A DNA stretch of 64,000 nt from Sternotherus odoratus (GCA_032164245.1 JAVMKO010000001.1:162431434-162495433), one strand, 5' to 3'. Positions 19,870 to 32,260 are shown, counted from the first letter of the stretch. The notes: generated by a model from the sequence alone, not told the origin. A program made the numbers and translations.

Positions 19870-21845
19870 AAAGTTGTTGAAAGTCATCTTTCAAAAACTC
19901 AAAAGGTAATAACAAAATGTTTTTTAAATATGTCAGAAGCAGGAAGCCTGCTAAACAACCAGTGGGGCCCCTGGATGACAGAGATACAAAAGGAGCACTT
20001 AAAGATGACAGAGTCATTGCAGAGAAACTTAATGAATTCTTTGCTTCAGTCTTCACGGCTGAGGACGTTAGGGAGATTCCTAAATCTGAGCTGTCTTTTG
20101 TAGGTGACAAATCTGAGGTATTGTCACAAATTGAAGTATCAGTAGAGGAGGTTCTGGAACTCATTGATAAACTTAACTGTAACAAGTCACCGGGACCAGA
20201 TGGCATTCACCCAAGAGTTCTGAAAGAACTCAAATGTGAAATTGCGGCACTATTAACGAGGGTTTGTAACCTATCCTTTAAATCGGCTACTGTGCCCAGT
20301 GACTGGAAGATAGCTAATGTAACGCCAATATTTAAAAAGGGCTCTAGAGGTGATCCTGGCAATTACAGACCAGTCAGTCTAACGTCCGTACCGGGAAAAT
20401 TAGTTGAAACAATAGTAAAGAATAAAATGGTCAGACACATAGAAGAGCATAAATTGTTGGGCAAAAGTCAACATGGTTTCTGCAAAGGGAAATCGTGTCT
20501 TACTAATCTATTAGAGTTCTTTGAAGGGGTCAGCAAACGTGGACAAGGGGGATCCGGTGGACATAGTGTACTTAGATTTCCAGAAAGCCTTTGACAAGGT
20601 CCCTCACCAAAGGCTCTTACGTAAATTAAGCTGCCATGGGATAAGAGGGAAGATCTTCTCATGGATTGAAAACTGGTTAAAAGACAGGGAACAAAGGGTA
20701 GGAATAAATGGAACTTTTTCAGAATGGAGAGGGGTAACTAGTGGTGTTCCCCAAGGGTCAGTCCTGGGACCGATCCTATTCAACTTATTTATAAATGATT
20801 TGGAGGAAGGGGGTAAACAGTGATGTGGCAAAGTTTGCAGATGATACTAAACTGCTCAAAGTAGTAAGGACCAAAGCAGTGTGAAGAACTTCAAAAAGAT
20901 CTCACTAAACTAAGTGATTGGGCAACAAAATGGCAAATGAAATTTAATGTGGATAAATGTAAAGTAATGCACATTGGAAAAAATAACCCCAACTATACAT
21001 ACAATATGATGGGGGCTAATTTAGCTACAACCAATCAGGAAAAAGACCTGGGAGTCATTGTGGATAGTTCTCTGAAGGCATCCACGCAGTGTGCAGCGGC
21101 AGTCAAAAAAGCAAACAGGATGTTAGGAATCATTAAAAAAGGGATAGAGAATAAGTTGGAGAATATCTTATTGCCCTTATACAAATCCATGGTGCGCCCA
21201 CATCTTGAATACTGTGTACAAATGTGGTCTCCTCATCTCAAAAAGGATATACTGGCACTAGAAAAGGTTCAGAGAAGGGCAACTAAAATGATTAGGGGTT
21301 TGGAACGGGTCCCATATGAAGAGAGATTAAAGAGGCTAGGACTTTTTAGCTTGGAAAAGAGGAGACTAAGGGGGGATATGATAGAGGTATATAAAATTAT
21401 GAGTGGTGTGGAGGAAGTAAATAAGGAAAAGTTATTTACTTGTTCCCAAAATAGAAGAACTAGGGGCCACTCAATGAAATTGGCGTGCAGCAGGTTTAAA
21501 ACAAATAAAAGGAAGTTCTTCTTCACACAGCGCACAGTCAACCTGTGGAACTTCTTACCTGAGGAGGCTGTGAAGGCTAGGACTATAACAGGGTTTAAAA
21601 GAGAGCTGGATAAATTCATGGAGGCTAAGTCCATAAATGGCTATTAGCCGGGATGGGTAATGAATGGTGTCCCTAGCCTCTGTCTGTCAGAGGGGGGTGA
21701 TGGATGGCAGGAGAGAGATCGCTCGATCATACCTGTTAGGTTCACTCACTCCGGGGCACCTGGCATTGGCCACTGTCGGTAGACAGGATGCTGGGCTAGA
21801 TGGACCTTTGGTCTGACCCAGTATGGCCGTTCTTATGTTCTTATT
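19870..21845 (+). mobile_element. CR1 LINE, 5'-truncated
   Basis: Carries most of the reverse transcriptase and the C-terminal part of CR1 ORF2 and ends in ccgttcttatgttctta, a CR1 3' end. It begins directly after the MITE at 19422-19851. It sits in sense orientation in the intron between exons g and h of the GART-like gene. Confidence 0.92.
19917..21647 (+). pseudogene. CR1 ORF2 reverse transcriptase, broken by frameshifts
   Basis: The frame 19917-20594 has NKSPGPDGIHPRVLKELK and DWKIANVTPIFKKGSRGDPG. It shifts to another frame at about 20521-20823 ([33 protein letters not shown]), then meets a stop. The original frame resumes at 20937-21647 with LEYCVQMWSPHLKKDI and KLFTCSQNRRTRGHS. At least two frameshifts make this copy non-autonomous. 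The endonuclease part is absent. Confidence 0.9.
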
Positions 21846-22402
21846 AATGGAATTGAAACACTTCCCTTGGGTATCTGGGTTTTGGTCTGGAGTAGGGAAG
21901 AACAAGAATTTTGCTCGTCTACACACAGTCTGATCAGTCCAGTGTTTTTTAAAATACACACTCTGTTGCACAAGTCAATGCCTGTAAATATGATGGTGCT
22001 GCTCTTGGCGAAACCATATTGTTTTAAAGTGAATCTATTCACTTTATATGGATTCTTCATGTGCATGTGGATTCAGGTAGGAGTAAGAACTCTGTCAATC
22101 AGATCTTCTCACATGAAAAAATCACTAGAAAACACCCTTTTAAGGAATACTGGTGCACTGGCTGGGAGGTGAACTTAGATGATGCTATAGATCTTTCCCA
22201 TTTCTGCTTCCTGTGATTCTGTGAATTGCAAACACAGATTGATAGTATACATGAGCACTAGCAAGGCTATAACCTTTTAAAAATACTGGTACATTTTGAC
22301 ATGAGCTTATTTTGATTTTCCTTTGTTATCCAAGTAGTTATCGTCATTCTTACACATTGAGTCACTTTTAGTGTTTTGCCTTTGGTTGTTTTAATATTTT
22401 AG
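21846..22402. other. Intron sequence, no feature seen
   Basis: Intron stretch between the CR1 and exon h of the GART-like gene. No repeat ends or coding similarity were recognised. Confidence 0.5.
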
Positions 22403-22544
22403 GTAGTTGACCATAAATTGTATGGAAGCCGCTCTGAATTTGACCGCACAATTGACAGAGTCCTTGAAGAATTCTCTGTTGAACTGATCTGTCTCACAGG
22501 ATTTATGAGAGTTTTGTCCAGTGCTTTTATCAGAAAGTGGAAAG
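22403..22544 (+). CDS. GART-like: GART-like exon h (GARFT domain)
   Basis: The exon encodes VVDHKLYGSRSEFD and LICLTGFMRVLSSAFI, the strand-turn that in PurN precedes the active-site loop. It is 142 bp, the same as minus exon 37614-37755, with a tttag acceptor and a gtaaga donor. The family consensus LAGFMRILSGPFV is LTGFMRVLSSAFI here, several changes in a conserved loop. Confidence 0.9.
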
Positions 22545-23156
22545 GTAAGAAATCAGAATAAACAATTGTTAGCACTAGCTGGAAAAGAGGCATGAAAAAT
22601 ATCAACGCTTGGGACCCATTCAGGAGTCTTGGGGCTTATCCAGTAGCGCACAGCATTACCACAACAGGGCAAGATTCTTACTCCTTTTGTCATATTGAGT
22701 AGCACAGTCTTCTGTAGACAGTTGTATTTAAATCAGTGGGGAGTATCTTATGCTTTCATTCACTCGAATCAATGGGACTATGCAAAGGGTAAGATACTAC
22801 TCAAAGAGCTAAATTGGACCCTGGGTATTGAGGTGGTAGAGGGGCAAAGAGGAAGGAAAGCAGGGGTCCCCAGAGTCACTAAGCTCCTCCCACCCCATGC
22901 AGGTTGGTGAAACAGGCTGGGGAGCAGGTGGAGGGTTGGTTCTGTTCACTGCAATGCACCTGGTGGCCTAGCTGTGCCAGTGTGTCAAGGGGCACATGCT
23001 GTGCCAAAAATAGCAGGGGAACTGGGAGCGAGACTGTGAATTCTCAAATCCCTCCTGAACTGTTCTGTGAGCTGCACAACAGTGCACTGCCCCTTACTCT
23101 GGGTTTGAGGTAAAACCATGATGGAGCTTAGCATGAATAAGGCTATTAGAGTCTGA

Positions 23157-23470
23157 CCCACAGGGTATGCCTACACTGCAACAAAAGACCAGTGCCACAG
23201 CCATGGCTGGCCTAGGTCATCTACTCAGGTTAGGGGGCAAAAAATTGCATTGTAGATGTATGACTTGGGCTGGAGGGAAGGTTCTGGGACCCTCCTCCTT
23301 GTGGGTTTTTGGACCCTGGGCTCCAGCCTGAGCCTGAAAGTCTGCACATGATCCCAAATCAATTGATCCAGGCCCTCAGACTCAGTTCTGTGGGGTTCTG
23401 ATTGCAGAGGAGATGTGCCCATAGTCTCTAGGTTCAAGGTTCCAGTCACAGACGCCTCCGCCCAGCAGGG
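23157..23470. repeat. MITE-like repeat related to 133-255
   Basis: Starts gggtatgcctacactgcaac and contains ttgcattgtagatgtatg, the same arrangement as 133-255. The right part repeats a Leu/Pro-rich mirrored motif (gggctccagcctgagcctga). The right boundary is uncertain. Confidence 0.4.
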
Positions 23471-24112
23471 GCTGCGAATGCACACTTCCTAGCCGTGGAA
23501 CCCTGTTAACAACGGCCCAATTTCTGAGGCCTTAGTGAGAGGTTACTCACTTTTTATTCAGACCTTACTGAGACAACACCTTTCCCCACCTCCCCCTCAG
23601 GGAGTGATCTGTGTCACACCTTCCCATCTGAAGGTTACTTTGGTCTCTGCACTGGCCTAATGGCAACCCTGCAGAGCGGTCTCTCTCTTTCCCAGCTCCC
23701 CTTAGGCACAAAGCTGTGAGCTGGTTATGCAATTTAGGGGGTAGAGGGAACCTTATGACCCCTTCCTCCTATCTGTGGCCATGGAGGATAGGTGACTATC
23801 TTGCCTTTATTTGAAATCTCATTTTGTTTGGCTTGCAGCAGCAGCTGTACTTCGCTATCCTTGGCCCTGGAAACGTAGTATTCTCTAAACTATTTCCTCA
23901 GATCGTAGCCCCACCCTCTGTGCTTTTGCATTTTAACCCTTGTGCACCTTAGTAAGTTCTGATTGCCTTTTTGGAGCCTTCCAGATTGTTGAATGACCCC
24001 TAGTGCTATGAGCCTTTGTTGATAAATATTTTATTAATTGACTATCATCTGTGTTTTATTTTAAAAGAACTTCAGCTTACATTTTTGTTCTTTTTTTTAA
24101 AATGATTTTTAG

Positions 24113-24228
24113 GAAAAATTTTGAACATTTGTCCATCACTTTTACCTTCAGTCAAAGGGGAAAATGCCCATAAGCAGGTGCTACAATCAGGAGTTAAAGT
24201 CACCGGCTGTACCGTATATTTTGTACTT
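24113..24228 (+). CDS. GART-like: GART-like exon i (GARFT active-site exon; catalytic His replaced)
   Basis: The exon encodes [15 protein letters not shown] through CTVYFVL and ends at gtaagt. It is 116 bp, the same as minus exon 35804-35919. In the GARFT family the NIHPSLLP motif supplies the catalytic Asn and His (Asn106 and His108 in E. coli PurN numbering). Asn is kept, but His is Cys here (TGT at 24130-24132), while the minus copy has His. Phe of SFKG is Val. The frame and both splice sites are intact. Confidence 0.92.
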
Positions 24229-24920
24229 GTAAGTATTCTCCTGCCTCTAAGAATTATTCTAACTCCAAGCAAGTGATTATTGTATCACAATAATAAATGC
24301 ATAAATATTATTCAGCTAATAGGAATGTAATGAGCTTGTACTTGGAAATACTGGAATTATTACCAATAAAATAAGAAGAGTTGGAAGTTTAATTTCTGTA
24401 GCAAGATTAGCTTATGAATAGGAATATACAAAAATGGGCCCCAGTCCACTAAAGACACAATGCATGCTTTACCCTATGCAAGTGAATAATCTCACTGATG
24501 TCCTTCCCAAGTGATCCATCCCTTTCGATCGCCTTTTTTCTACTGCCATGTTCTCATTCCCTCCCTCCCCCTTTCTCTTCACAACAGAGGCTTGTTCCAA
24601 GTCTTTTCTATCCTGAAAAACCATCTATCAGCTATCTTTTTTGCATCTCCAACTTAACCCCCCCATCTCTCCCTTTTATCCCCTCTCATTGAATGTGTGG
24701 TCTACAACTGAGGCATTGAATCCTTCTCCTCCATCCCTTGAGTCTGCCTTCTGCCATCTCCACACTACTGAAAATGTTTTCAGTAAGATCCCTAGTGACC
24801 TCTTCTTGGTCAAATCTCAATGCCTCTACACCACCCACATCCTCTACCCTAGACCGTTCTGCTATTTTGGATGCTGTCAGCCATCTTTTCCTAACAGATT
24901 TATAAATATCTCCCACTTAG

Positions 24921-25166
24921 GAGGAAACTAATAGAGGAGCAATAATTCTCCAGGAGCCTGTCTCTGTGAACACAGATGACACGGAGGAGACCTTGTTGGA
25001 AAAGGTGAAAGAAGCAGAGTGCCGAGCCTTTCCTATTGCCTTGCAGCTGGTGGCCAGTGGAGTGGTACGATTAGGAGCTGATGGTAAAACCTGCTGGAAA
25101 CAAGGAACCCAGAGCTTGACTCATCATGAAAAGCCAGATTGCGTTTCCTCCACTACTACGCTGTAG
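24921..25166 (+). CDS. GART-like: GART-like terminal exon j (GARFT C-terminus; catalytic Asp replaced, extended tail)
   Basis: The exon follows cacttag and begins EETNRGAIILQEPVSV. The minus copy and the family read VDAG where this copy has TNRG, so the catalytic Asp position (Asp144 in E. coli PurN) is Asn (AAT at 24930-24932). The segment ETLLEKVKEAECRAFPIALQL is conserved. The reading frame does not stop where the minus copy does; it continues about 19 residues further and ends in SSTTTL at TAG 25164-25166. I saw no convincing AATAAA close behind the stop. Confidence 0.9.
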   Translation, partial: EETNRGAIILQEPVSVNTDDTEETLLEKVKEAECRAFPIALQLVASGVVRLGADGKTCWKQGTQSLTHHEKPDCVSSTTTL

Positions 25167-26939
25167 CCACAACAGTACAAAAGGCTTCAGTCAGATGAAT
25201 GAATGTTCTACTCATTGCTCACTGGTTTTTCTCTGTCTGTTGTTTCTTCTGTCCTGATTTCAGGGAGACCAGTTTCATATCTTTCATTCACAACTGGGGA
25301 TATAATTTTCTCAATCTAAAGTCTGTTAAGTTCCTTTGCTAAATCATTGTTGGAACCTAAATTACCACTTCACATGTTGGGTTCCTACAGGTTCAGCTGT
25401 TTGTTAAAGGAATGAAATATATATATATAAAACAAATAATTTAAGATGTGAAAATAACAATGGTTTATAAGGGACATCTACATGAATTCTCTTAAATAAC
25501 AGTTTTGTCAGCATCGCCTTTTGACTGTTAATCTGATTCCAGAAAACCATGAGCTTCACAAATCAACCCTATATGAACTGAAGCAAAGACCGGGGGGGGG
25601 GGGGGGGGGGGGAAGAGAGCTACCACTAGGCATTCTACCACCAAGGGCAGATCCAGTCAGATCAAAATTGGGTCCCTACTTGACAGGTGAGGGAGATGAA
25701 AAAAAGTAGGCAACTTCTTAGGGGGAAAAGTGCTAATTGTGTAGAAAGAGGTTGGTGTCTCAGTGAATATTCTCCCCATTCCATGGCCATGGTTGGAGGC
25801 TCCTGGGTGTGTGTCTATCTTCTCACTGGTGGGTCTGTAGCTCCACGTGATGGGGAGTAAGCCTGGTGGTTATGGCCGAGAACGGGGAAGGAAATGTTAA
25901 TTTGATCAATGGTTAACTCTATTTGCCTGAGAAGTCAGAGCCAAAGATTAGCACAACTAAGTTTAGACAGTCACATTTCTAGAATTAGGATCAAAGTTTC
26001 CACTACTAGCAGTTCCTGGGGCCCTGCTCTCAAATAGGCAAAAATGCCGCCAAAAAGTAGGAAGTGACCAATTTTATGGAAAACATTGAATTGTGTTTTC
26101 TGCAAAATTACCTCTGGACTAGAGTCCTTATTAAAGGTGGAGCCAGGTGACAAGTAGCAGACCCCAAATCCAGCTGTAACAAGGGTAATTGAGCGAAAAT
26201 TTTACAAAATGGATTACATTTTTATCTTGTTTATGTTCTCAGGAAGAAACTGTTTTCCCTAATCTTTCCTTTTCATGTTGTAGGAGCATGTTTTGAAGGT
26301 ATGTCAAAGTGGGAAGGACAGTTTCGGGGAGCTGGAGTACTGGGTCGACCAGAGAGCGTTCTGCGGTTGATTTAGCATGTCTTCACTAGACCCACTAAAT
26401 TGAGTCCTACTGCATCGATTGAAGCAGTGTCAATCTCCCTATAGTGAAGACCAGCCCTAAGTGTGTGCATGCCCAGTGTACTTGAGACAGACTTTTGCCA
26501 CCCATTCCAGCAGGCAATGCACATGTCCCCCACTATCCTCCTGCCTTGACCTGTAAAGGACATGATAGCCACCTCCCTCTCCATTCCTTCTTACCGCTCC
26601 TGGGAGTCAGAGCTCCCCATCGCCCCCGAGCTTCAGTCAGCCTTTTAGAGGAATTCTTGTATTATATATATTTAGTGTTAGAAAATTAACTGGGCAAAGA
26701 TCCGCAGATTTCAAACAGCATGCCATGTGCATGGCTATGATCCTGGCTAGTGCCAGACAAAAGTTGTCTTATCTGCTGAGGCAACAAATGTGAGGCACGA
26801 ATGGCTTCTTTGTATCTCCTTCCCAACCAGAACAAAGAAACAAAGGGATTTCTGCCTTAAAGTAAATGGTCTGCTATCGGCGATGCATCCCTCCTCAGAA
26901 CCCAACTCTGACCTTGAGAGGACAGAGAGTTCATCCATG
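25167..26939. other. 3' flank of the GART-like gene
   Basis: No exon was seen. It contains a TA run near 25420 and a run of 21 G at 25592-25612. A short palindromic repeat with cttcactag and ctatagtgaag lies at about 26380-26455. Confidence 0.5.
25592..25612 (+). repeat. Poly-G tract (21 nt)
   Basis: Uninterrupted G run. It could be real or be affected by homopolymer sequencing error. Confidence 0.8.
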
Positions 26940-27346
26940 CAGTGGCGTCGCTAGGGTTGGTGTCACCCAGTGCGGTACTCACAGTGTCACCCCTCCAGAT
27001 TTCGCCGGGCGGCGTGCGCCGGCAGTGCGCAGTGGGCTGTGCGCTGCGGCGGGCGGGTGCTCCAGTTGCCGTCGCTCGGCGGAGGCAGCAGCCGGGACGC
27101 CCCCCACCCCCCGGGGCTCCCCGCACGGCTCCGGCCGGGACCCTGCAGCCCCCCGCGGCAGGCCTGGGGCCAGAGGCAGCACGGGGCGGGCCCAGGGGGC
27201 CCCCCCGCCCCAGTCCCGCTCCATCATTGCAGGGCACACGGCTCCGGGCGCAGCCTCCTGCGGGCGTCCCTGTCCATGGAGGGGGGCCCGGGGATGGTGT
27301 CACCCGTGCGGTCCGCACCCCCCACACCCGCCTAGCTACGCCAGTG
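26940..27346. mobile_element. hAT-type MITE, GC-rich
   Basis: Inverted ends cagtggcgtcgctag and ctagctacgccagtg, flanked by a perfect 8-bp duplication catccatg (26932-26939 and 27347-27354). The core is G+C rich. Its open frames are composition artefacts. Confidence 0.85.
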
Positions 27347-27356
27347 CATCCATGAG

Positions 27357-30300
27357 GAGTGCCCCAATGGAAGCCTCTGCTTCCAAGCCAAATTCTGGTA
27401 AGAAACGTTACTTATTTTCTGTGGGCTCCTCAGGCTGTTCAAAATCTTCCTCTCATCCTCAGAGACTGACAGACCTTTCAAGTCTCATTCTTCCTCTCAC
27501 AGAAAGTCTCTGAAATTTGAGGTCTGTTCGTAAGCATGAACACTCCCCCGCATAATTGATGGCCATGCTGGTGCCAGACTCAAAGACCAATGCCTCCTGC
27601 CTACCAGAGACCCTTAAGCCCAGCGCTGTTGGGTCTCACACCACCAGCGTTAGCAGCTTAGCACTCCCCTCTGGTATTGGTGCTGTCGATGCTGCAGGCA
27701 TTTTTCAACTATCTTTCTCTCTCTCCTGGACTCTCCTTTGTTACATCAGCTGGTGCTGACCTTAATGTCTTCAGCTTCATTGTCACTGCCAGCACCATCA
27801 ACTTCACTTACCACCATGGTTGCGGCAGTTCCATCCACTTTGTCTGTGGGTGCTGCACTGTCAACACTGACTCACCTGTCCTGCATGCTGACCGCCTTGT
27901 CCACCAGCACCGTTGGATACATCTTCAAAAAAAGTGTGCTACCTTTGGGACAATACAGTAGGCTGCTAGTGCTGAGACCTTCTACCACTGCCTATGGGGA
28001 TCGCTCCACTATTTACTGAAAAGTTTTGTTTCTCCTCCTCTTCAGATTCAACCATGAGACCCCCCATACCTCTGGGAATGTCTTTCAGGTCTCCATACAG
28101 ACAGCATTGTAGAGATACCCAAATTAGAGCAAGAACATTATTATAAAGATGTCCTGGTATGGTGCCATCCACTTGGGCAGTACAAAAGCTGGACAGTCTT
28201 CATCGGCCCCCTTGGCTGGCTTCAAGACTATTTAAGTCCCTATTGGCCACTCTCTCAAAATGGAGTCACCTCCTCATGTACCTAATAGTGCCCAGAGGCG
28301 ATCCTCTTCCAAACCCACAACTGATGACTCGATTGGAGCCTACAGAGCCAGAGGAGATTAAGGATATTCCTGCCCTCCACAGGCCTGGTATTCCTTCCTT
28401 TTCTCCAGAGTCGACATCACCTCCTCTTGGAGGACGTTAAAGTTTTTCAGGCCCTCATTAGGAGACTGGCCACATCTCTGGTCCAATAAGTCCAATAGTT
28501 AGTGCAGATTGTCTTGTATCTCAAATTCCCACTCCACAAAGCATTGCCCTTTCCACTAATGAAGCCTTGTTGGAGCCCCCAGAGACTATCTGGCAGACAC
28601 CAGCCCCTATACCTCTCTCTAACAAATGGGTGGGTGGATGATACCACGTCCCCTAGCCAAAATTCAAGTATTTTTGTACTCGGTGACAAACAAGCATCTG
28701 ACAGTCTCACCCTAAGACTACCTCCCCAAACAATAAGGAATACGAGACTGGATCTCTATGAACCTTCAAAGGAGGGCGTCAGATTAGGCATTGTTGTTCA
28801 AATATACCTTATTAACAGGACAGCATTTTCAAAACGTGTGGACAAAACTGGCTCAGGAATACAGGGAACAGTTTTTGGCCATAGTAGCAGGGGTTCTCTT
28901 TGCTTGCATGTTCCTCCGAGGAACAATGGACACATCAGTGCATCACATTCAGTGGCTATGTAACCCTTTTGCTAGGTGGAGCCAGCAGCTGGGTTCAATA
29001 TCTAGGGATTCCTTTCCATTGATACAACCCAGAACCAGTTCAAGCCCACACCCGATAACCTGGGAAAATCCCTGGGTGCCGCTGAGACACAATACTTCCC
29101 CACTCGCAAGCATAGAGTCTGAGTGTAGAAAATAAACTTTTAATAAGAGGAGGGAAGTAACTGGGTGTTAATTTGGGAAAACACTGCAAACAGAGTTCAT
29201 AAACATAAACCATGAGCAAAAGACCCACCCCAAAGGAAGTTGGGTAGTGTCCTTTTCTCATAGGTTCTGAAGTCCCACAACCCAAAAGTCCCTTCTTTCA
29301 TGTGCCTGTCCCTTCTGTGCATCCCCCTCACAGTTGCTGTCCTGGGTCAGTGCAGCCCCAGAGTTCAGAGGTGCTTCTGCAGAGTTCACCTCCCCCCTGG
29401 GTGGGGTAGAGAGGTACCTTACTTGTTCCACTGCTCGAGCACTTGCTCCCTTCTGCTCCTGCTCACTGCTTCCACTGGCCGCCTACTCAGTGCTCTCACT
29501 GTGCCTCTCCATCAGCTGCCCTGCTGGCTGCTTGTCGCAGCTCTCCACTGCTGCCCACCTGCTCACCATGCTGGTCATTCCTCATGCCCCTCTGCCACAC
29601 CAGCCACTTGTTCACCAGCTGCCTTTTGCCTCTCTGCTGTGACATCCGCACATCAGTGTCTTAGTAATTTTCAGCTCCTTGCAGGCCAGACAGAAACACT
29701 GCCCCATCTCAAGTGATTTCAGCTCTCAGTGATATTTAGCTCTTATCAGGCAGAAACATAGTCCTACCACAACTGATTTCATCTGATTGGGCATTTACCA
29801 TAACAAAGAGGCTCTTAATGAAGCCTGTTTAGCTCTATTCTTTGAACAGAGAGGAGGAGCATCTTAAATCAATCCAGGGAGGGTCTCTGATGAGGTGTGT
29901 AGCCTCCTGGCCAGGGATTCCTGTCTCCACCCCCTCTTACTTTTGCAGGGCTCTGGCATTTGACCCCCTGGCTTAACAACATCCGATGACCCCACTCATT
30001 TGGGACAGGTTAAGCATAGTTCTGCTTCCGTGTCTTCCCACAGTAATTACATTTTGGCAACAGCATTTCATGACCCCTGTATTCAGTACTAATATAGTTT
30101 GTACCAGCACCAGCCAAAATTGGTTACTTTGACACTGCTCTATGGGCTGAATATTTAAACCAACCAGGAGCACACTGTATTTGCATAAACACGCCCAAGT
30201 CTCTCCCCCTCCCAGCTAGCTGTCAGGGAAGCATTCATTCAGACCCTTTATACATCTACATCCATTTCAAATGAAACACTATTCTTGATAATAGGCCTCT

Positions 30301-32260
30301 GGCACCCCCAAAGAGCTGCAAAATACAATACAATAGAACCTTTCCTACCAGAACCAACTGGGACACTGGCAACACATACCCACCAATCACTGGGGGTGGG
30401 GGAGTTGGTCATTTGGGACAATTTCAGGTTCAAGTACTTCAGACATCTTAGGAAATTTCATTACAAATAAATGTGATAGAATTTCAGACTATTCACCAGG
30501 TCTGCAAAATGTTCACTTCCACCGTCAGAAGCTAGGTGGTTCAAGTTCTCAGACTACACTGCTGGGTTTTTAATCTGAGCAAGCAGGGAGGTGCAAGGTT
30601 GTCCCAATTTATGCCAAGACGCAATCCACCTGTGCTACTTCAGCATAAAGGACAATAGCTCACTAAAGGCCTTTCAAGAGTGAGGCGCACTATTCCATAT
30701 TGCCTCAACTGGAACTTCATAGGCCACCATGAGTGGTCAATAAAGAGAGTCATTCTGCGGCAGGTCTTCCATCAGTGGGGATATCTGGTAATAGATCTCT
30801 TTGCAACCAGTGCAGGAGCTTCTTTTCCAGAATAGGTCACAGCCTGGCTTTTGTAACCAGGTGCCTTTCTTCCCTAGTCAAGCTATCTGCTATACACATG
30901 TACGTGTTCCCTCGGATTCTGAGGGTGATCAGGAGGTTAAAAAGAGTCAAGGCAACTTTAATCCTCAAAGCCTGGCCAAGGCAGTACTGGTACACCAATC
31001 TACATCAATGCTCAATTCATCCACCCACACCTCTCTGCCTTTGGTCCAGGATCTCATCTCAAAACCATGGCAATCGCTGCACTGCAGCCTACAACCCCTT
31101 CATCTTTACAGCAACGGTGCTGCCTGGTGACCAGCAGAAACAGTTCCATCAGGGCCACATATGTAGCAAAATGAAAAAGGGTTTTATCTGGGTGGAATCT
31201 TGTCAGTTATCACCAGATAGTACAGAAATTAGATTGATATTGGACTACTTATTGCATCTGAAAGCCTTTGGTCTCCAGTTTAGTAGGAATTCATTTAGCA
31301 GCCATTTCTGCAGGACACTCACTAGAAGGGGTTTTCCGTCTTTTCACATCCATTGGTTTCTAGACTGATTTATTTACTTAAATTCTTATCCATGTGTTAC
31401 TCTATGTCTGATCCGGTATCTTTATGGGACCTGAATTTGGTATTATCGTGTTCAATGGGTTCCACCTCTTTGAGCCCTTGGCAACAACATCCCTGCCACT
31501 GCCATCAATGAAAACAGTCTTTCTGGTAGCAATTATCCCAGCAAAGAAGGTGTCAAAGCCCTGGGCACCTCCAGAGGGCCTTGTTTTCTCAGTATTTCAC
31601 AAAAAACAAAGCTTTGCTTTGGCCACACCTTACGATTTTGTCTAAGGTGGTCGCTGCGTTCCACCTCAACTTGATCATTCATCTTCCAGTATTCTATCCA
31701 AAATCTCATTCTACCAAGATTAAAGAAAAAGCTTAATTCCTTGGATGTTCGAAGAGCTCTGACACTACCTATACTGCAAAAAGACTTTCGGATTCTGTCT
31801 AACTCTTTGTAGCCTATGCTGAGAGGATTAAAGGGTTACCTGTTACAGTCGAGCAAATTTCACCTTGGATTTCTGACTGCATCAAACTTTGCTAGGATCT
31901 AATGAAGATCTCTCCTCTGCTGAGGATAACAGTCCACTCTGCTAAGGCTCATTCCATTTGGCTAGTCTTTTTGGAGCAACACTCCTGTGGCAGTCACTTG
32001 CAAAGCAGGAATGTGGTCATTGCTGTATATACTTTCTCCAGACACTGTGTCATTACTCAGGCTTTCTGAGACAATGCCAACTTTGGCCATCTGTAAGTAG
32101 TCTGAAGTTCCATCATCTGTAAGGAAAGTGCTGGTGAGAATCACTGTGGAATGAGCATGTGCACACCCAGAGGAGGGAAAAAATGGTTATTTACCTGTAC
32201 AACTATTTGTATCTATTCTTCTGGATGTGTTTGGTCAAATATACATTCCACAACCCTCTC
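27357..32260 (+). pseudogene. Degenerate DIRS element, interrupted and internally deleted
   Basis: Gag-like remnants lie around 27360-28950 (a stretch with EQFLAIVAG aligns with the ORF1 C-terminal part of the intact copy). From about 30690 there are remnants of the post-RNase H region (HEWS, then HQWGYLVIDLFATS), of KAWPRQYWYTNL, and of the recombinase (LILDYLLHLKAFGL, MKTVFLVAIIPAKKVS). It ends near 32150-32260 with a decayed internal complementary region containing gtttggtcaaatatacattcc. Many stops and frameshifts are present and the RT core is missing. It lies between the two GART stop codons. Confidence 0.75.
28959..30480. mobile_element. Unclassified insertion inside the degenerate DIRS
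   Basis: DIRS similarity stops at ctatg and a different sequence begins tgtaacccttttgctagg. DIRS-like sequence returns after about 30480. The insert has a tgtaaccc start and aataaa near 29128, so an LTR-type element is possible, but I could not find a matching end or target duplication. Confidence 0.4.

Larger units (their letters stand above)
1..25166 (+). other. GART-like: GART-like paralog gene (3' part), AIRS-GARFT, probable pseudoenzyme
   Basis: Ten exons on the plus strand read as the AIRS (PurM-like) and GARFT (PurN-like) parts of GART; the gene enters from the left edge. Summed exon length is 1638 nt, a whole number of codons, with compatible phases and GT/AG at every junction. Exon lengths match the minus-strand GART in the window exactly for seven exons, so this is an intron-bearing duplicate. 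Many positions that are near-invariant in PurM and PurN families differ here while the minus copy keeps them: Gly and Asp of SGTDGVGTK, Asp of FLDY, Gly of GGET, Asn of HSNGF, His of HITGGG, Asn and Arg of ENIPR, His of NIHPS, and Asp of VDAG. If translated, the protein would be cytosolic like GART, but AIRS and GARFT activity look unlikely. Whether a GARS part exists upstream cannot be seen. It could also be a young pseudogene; expression is unknown. Confidence 0.88.

Noticed and set aside
1..25166. The plus copy as an assembly duplicate or allele of the minus copy
   Set aside because: Protein differences are numerous, intron content is different, and the two lie in inverted order within one contiguous sequence. 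Haplotype duplication would give near identity.
1..25166. The plus copy as a processed pseudogene
   Set aside because: It keeps all introns at the same positions and phases as the minus copy.
26857..27513. Several 100-215 codon frames on both strands
   Set aside because: They coincide with the GC-rich hAT MITE at 26940-27346 and lack coding similarity.
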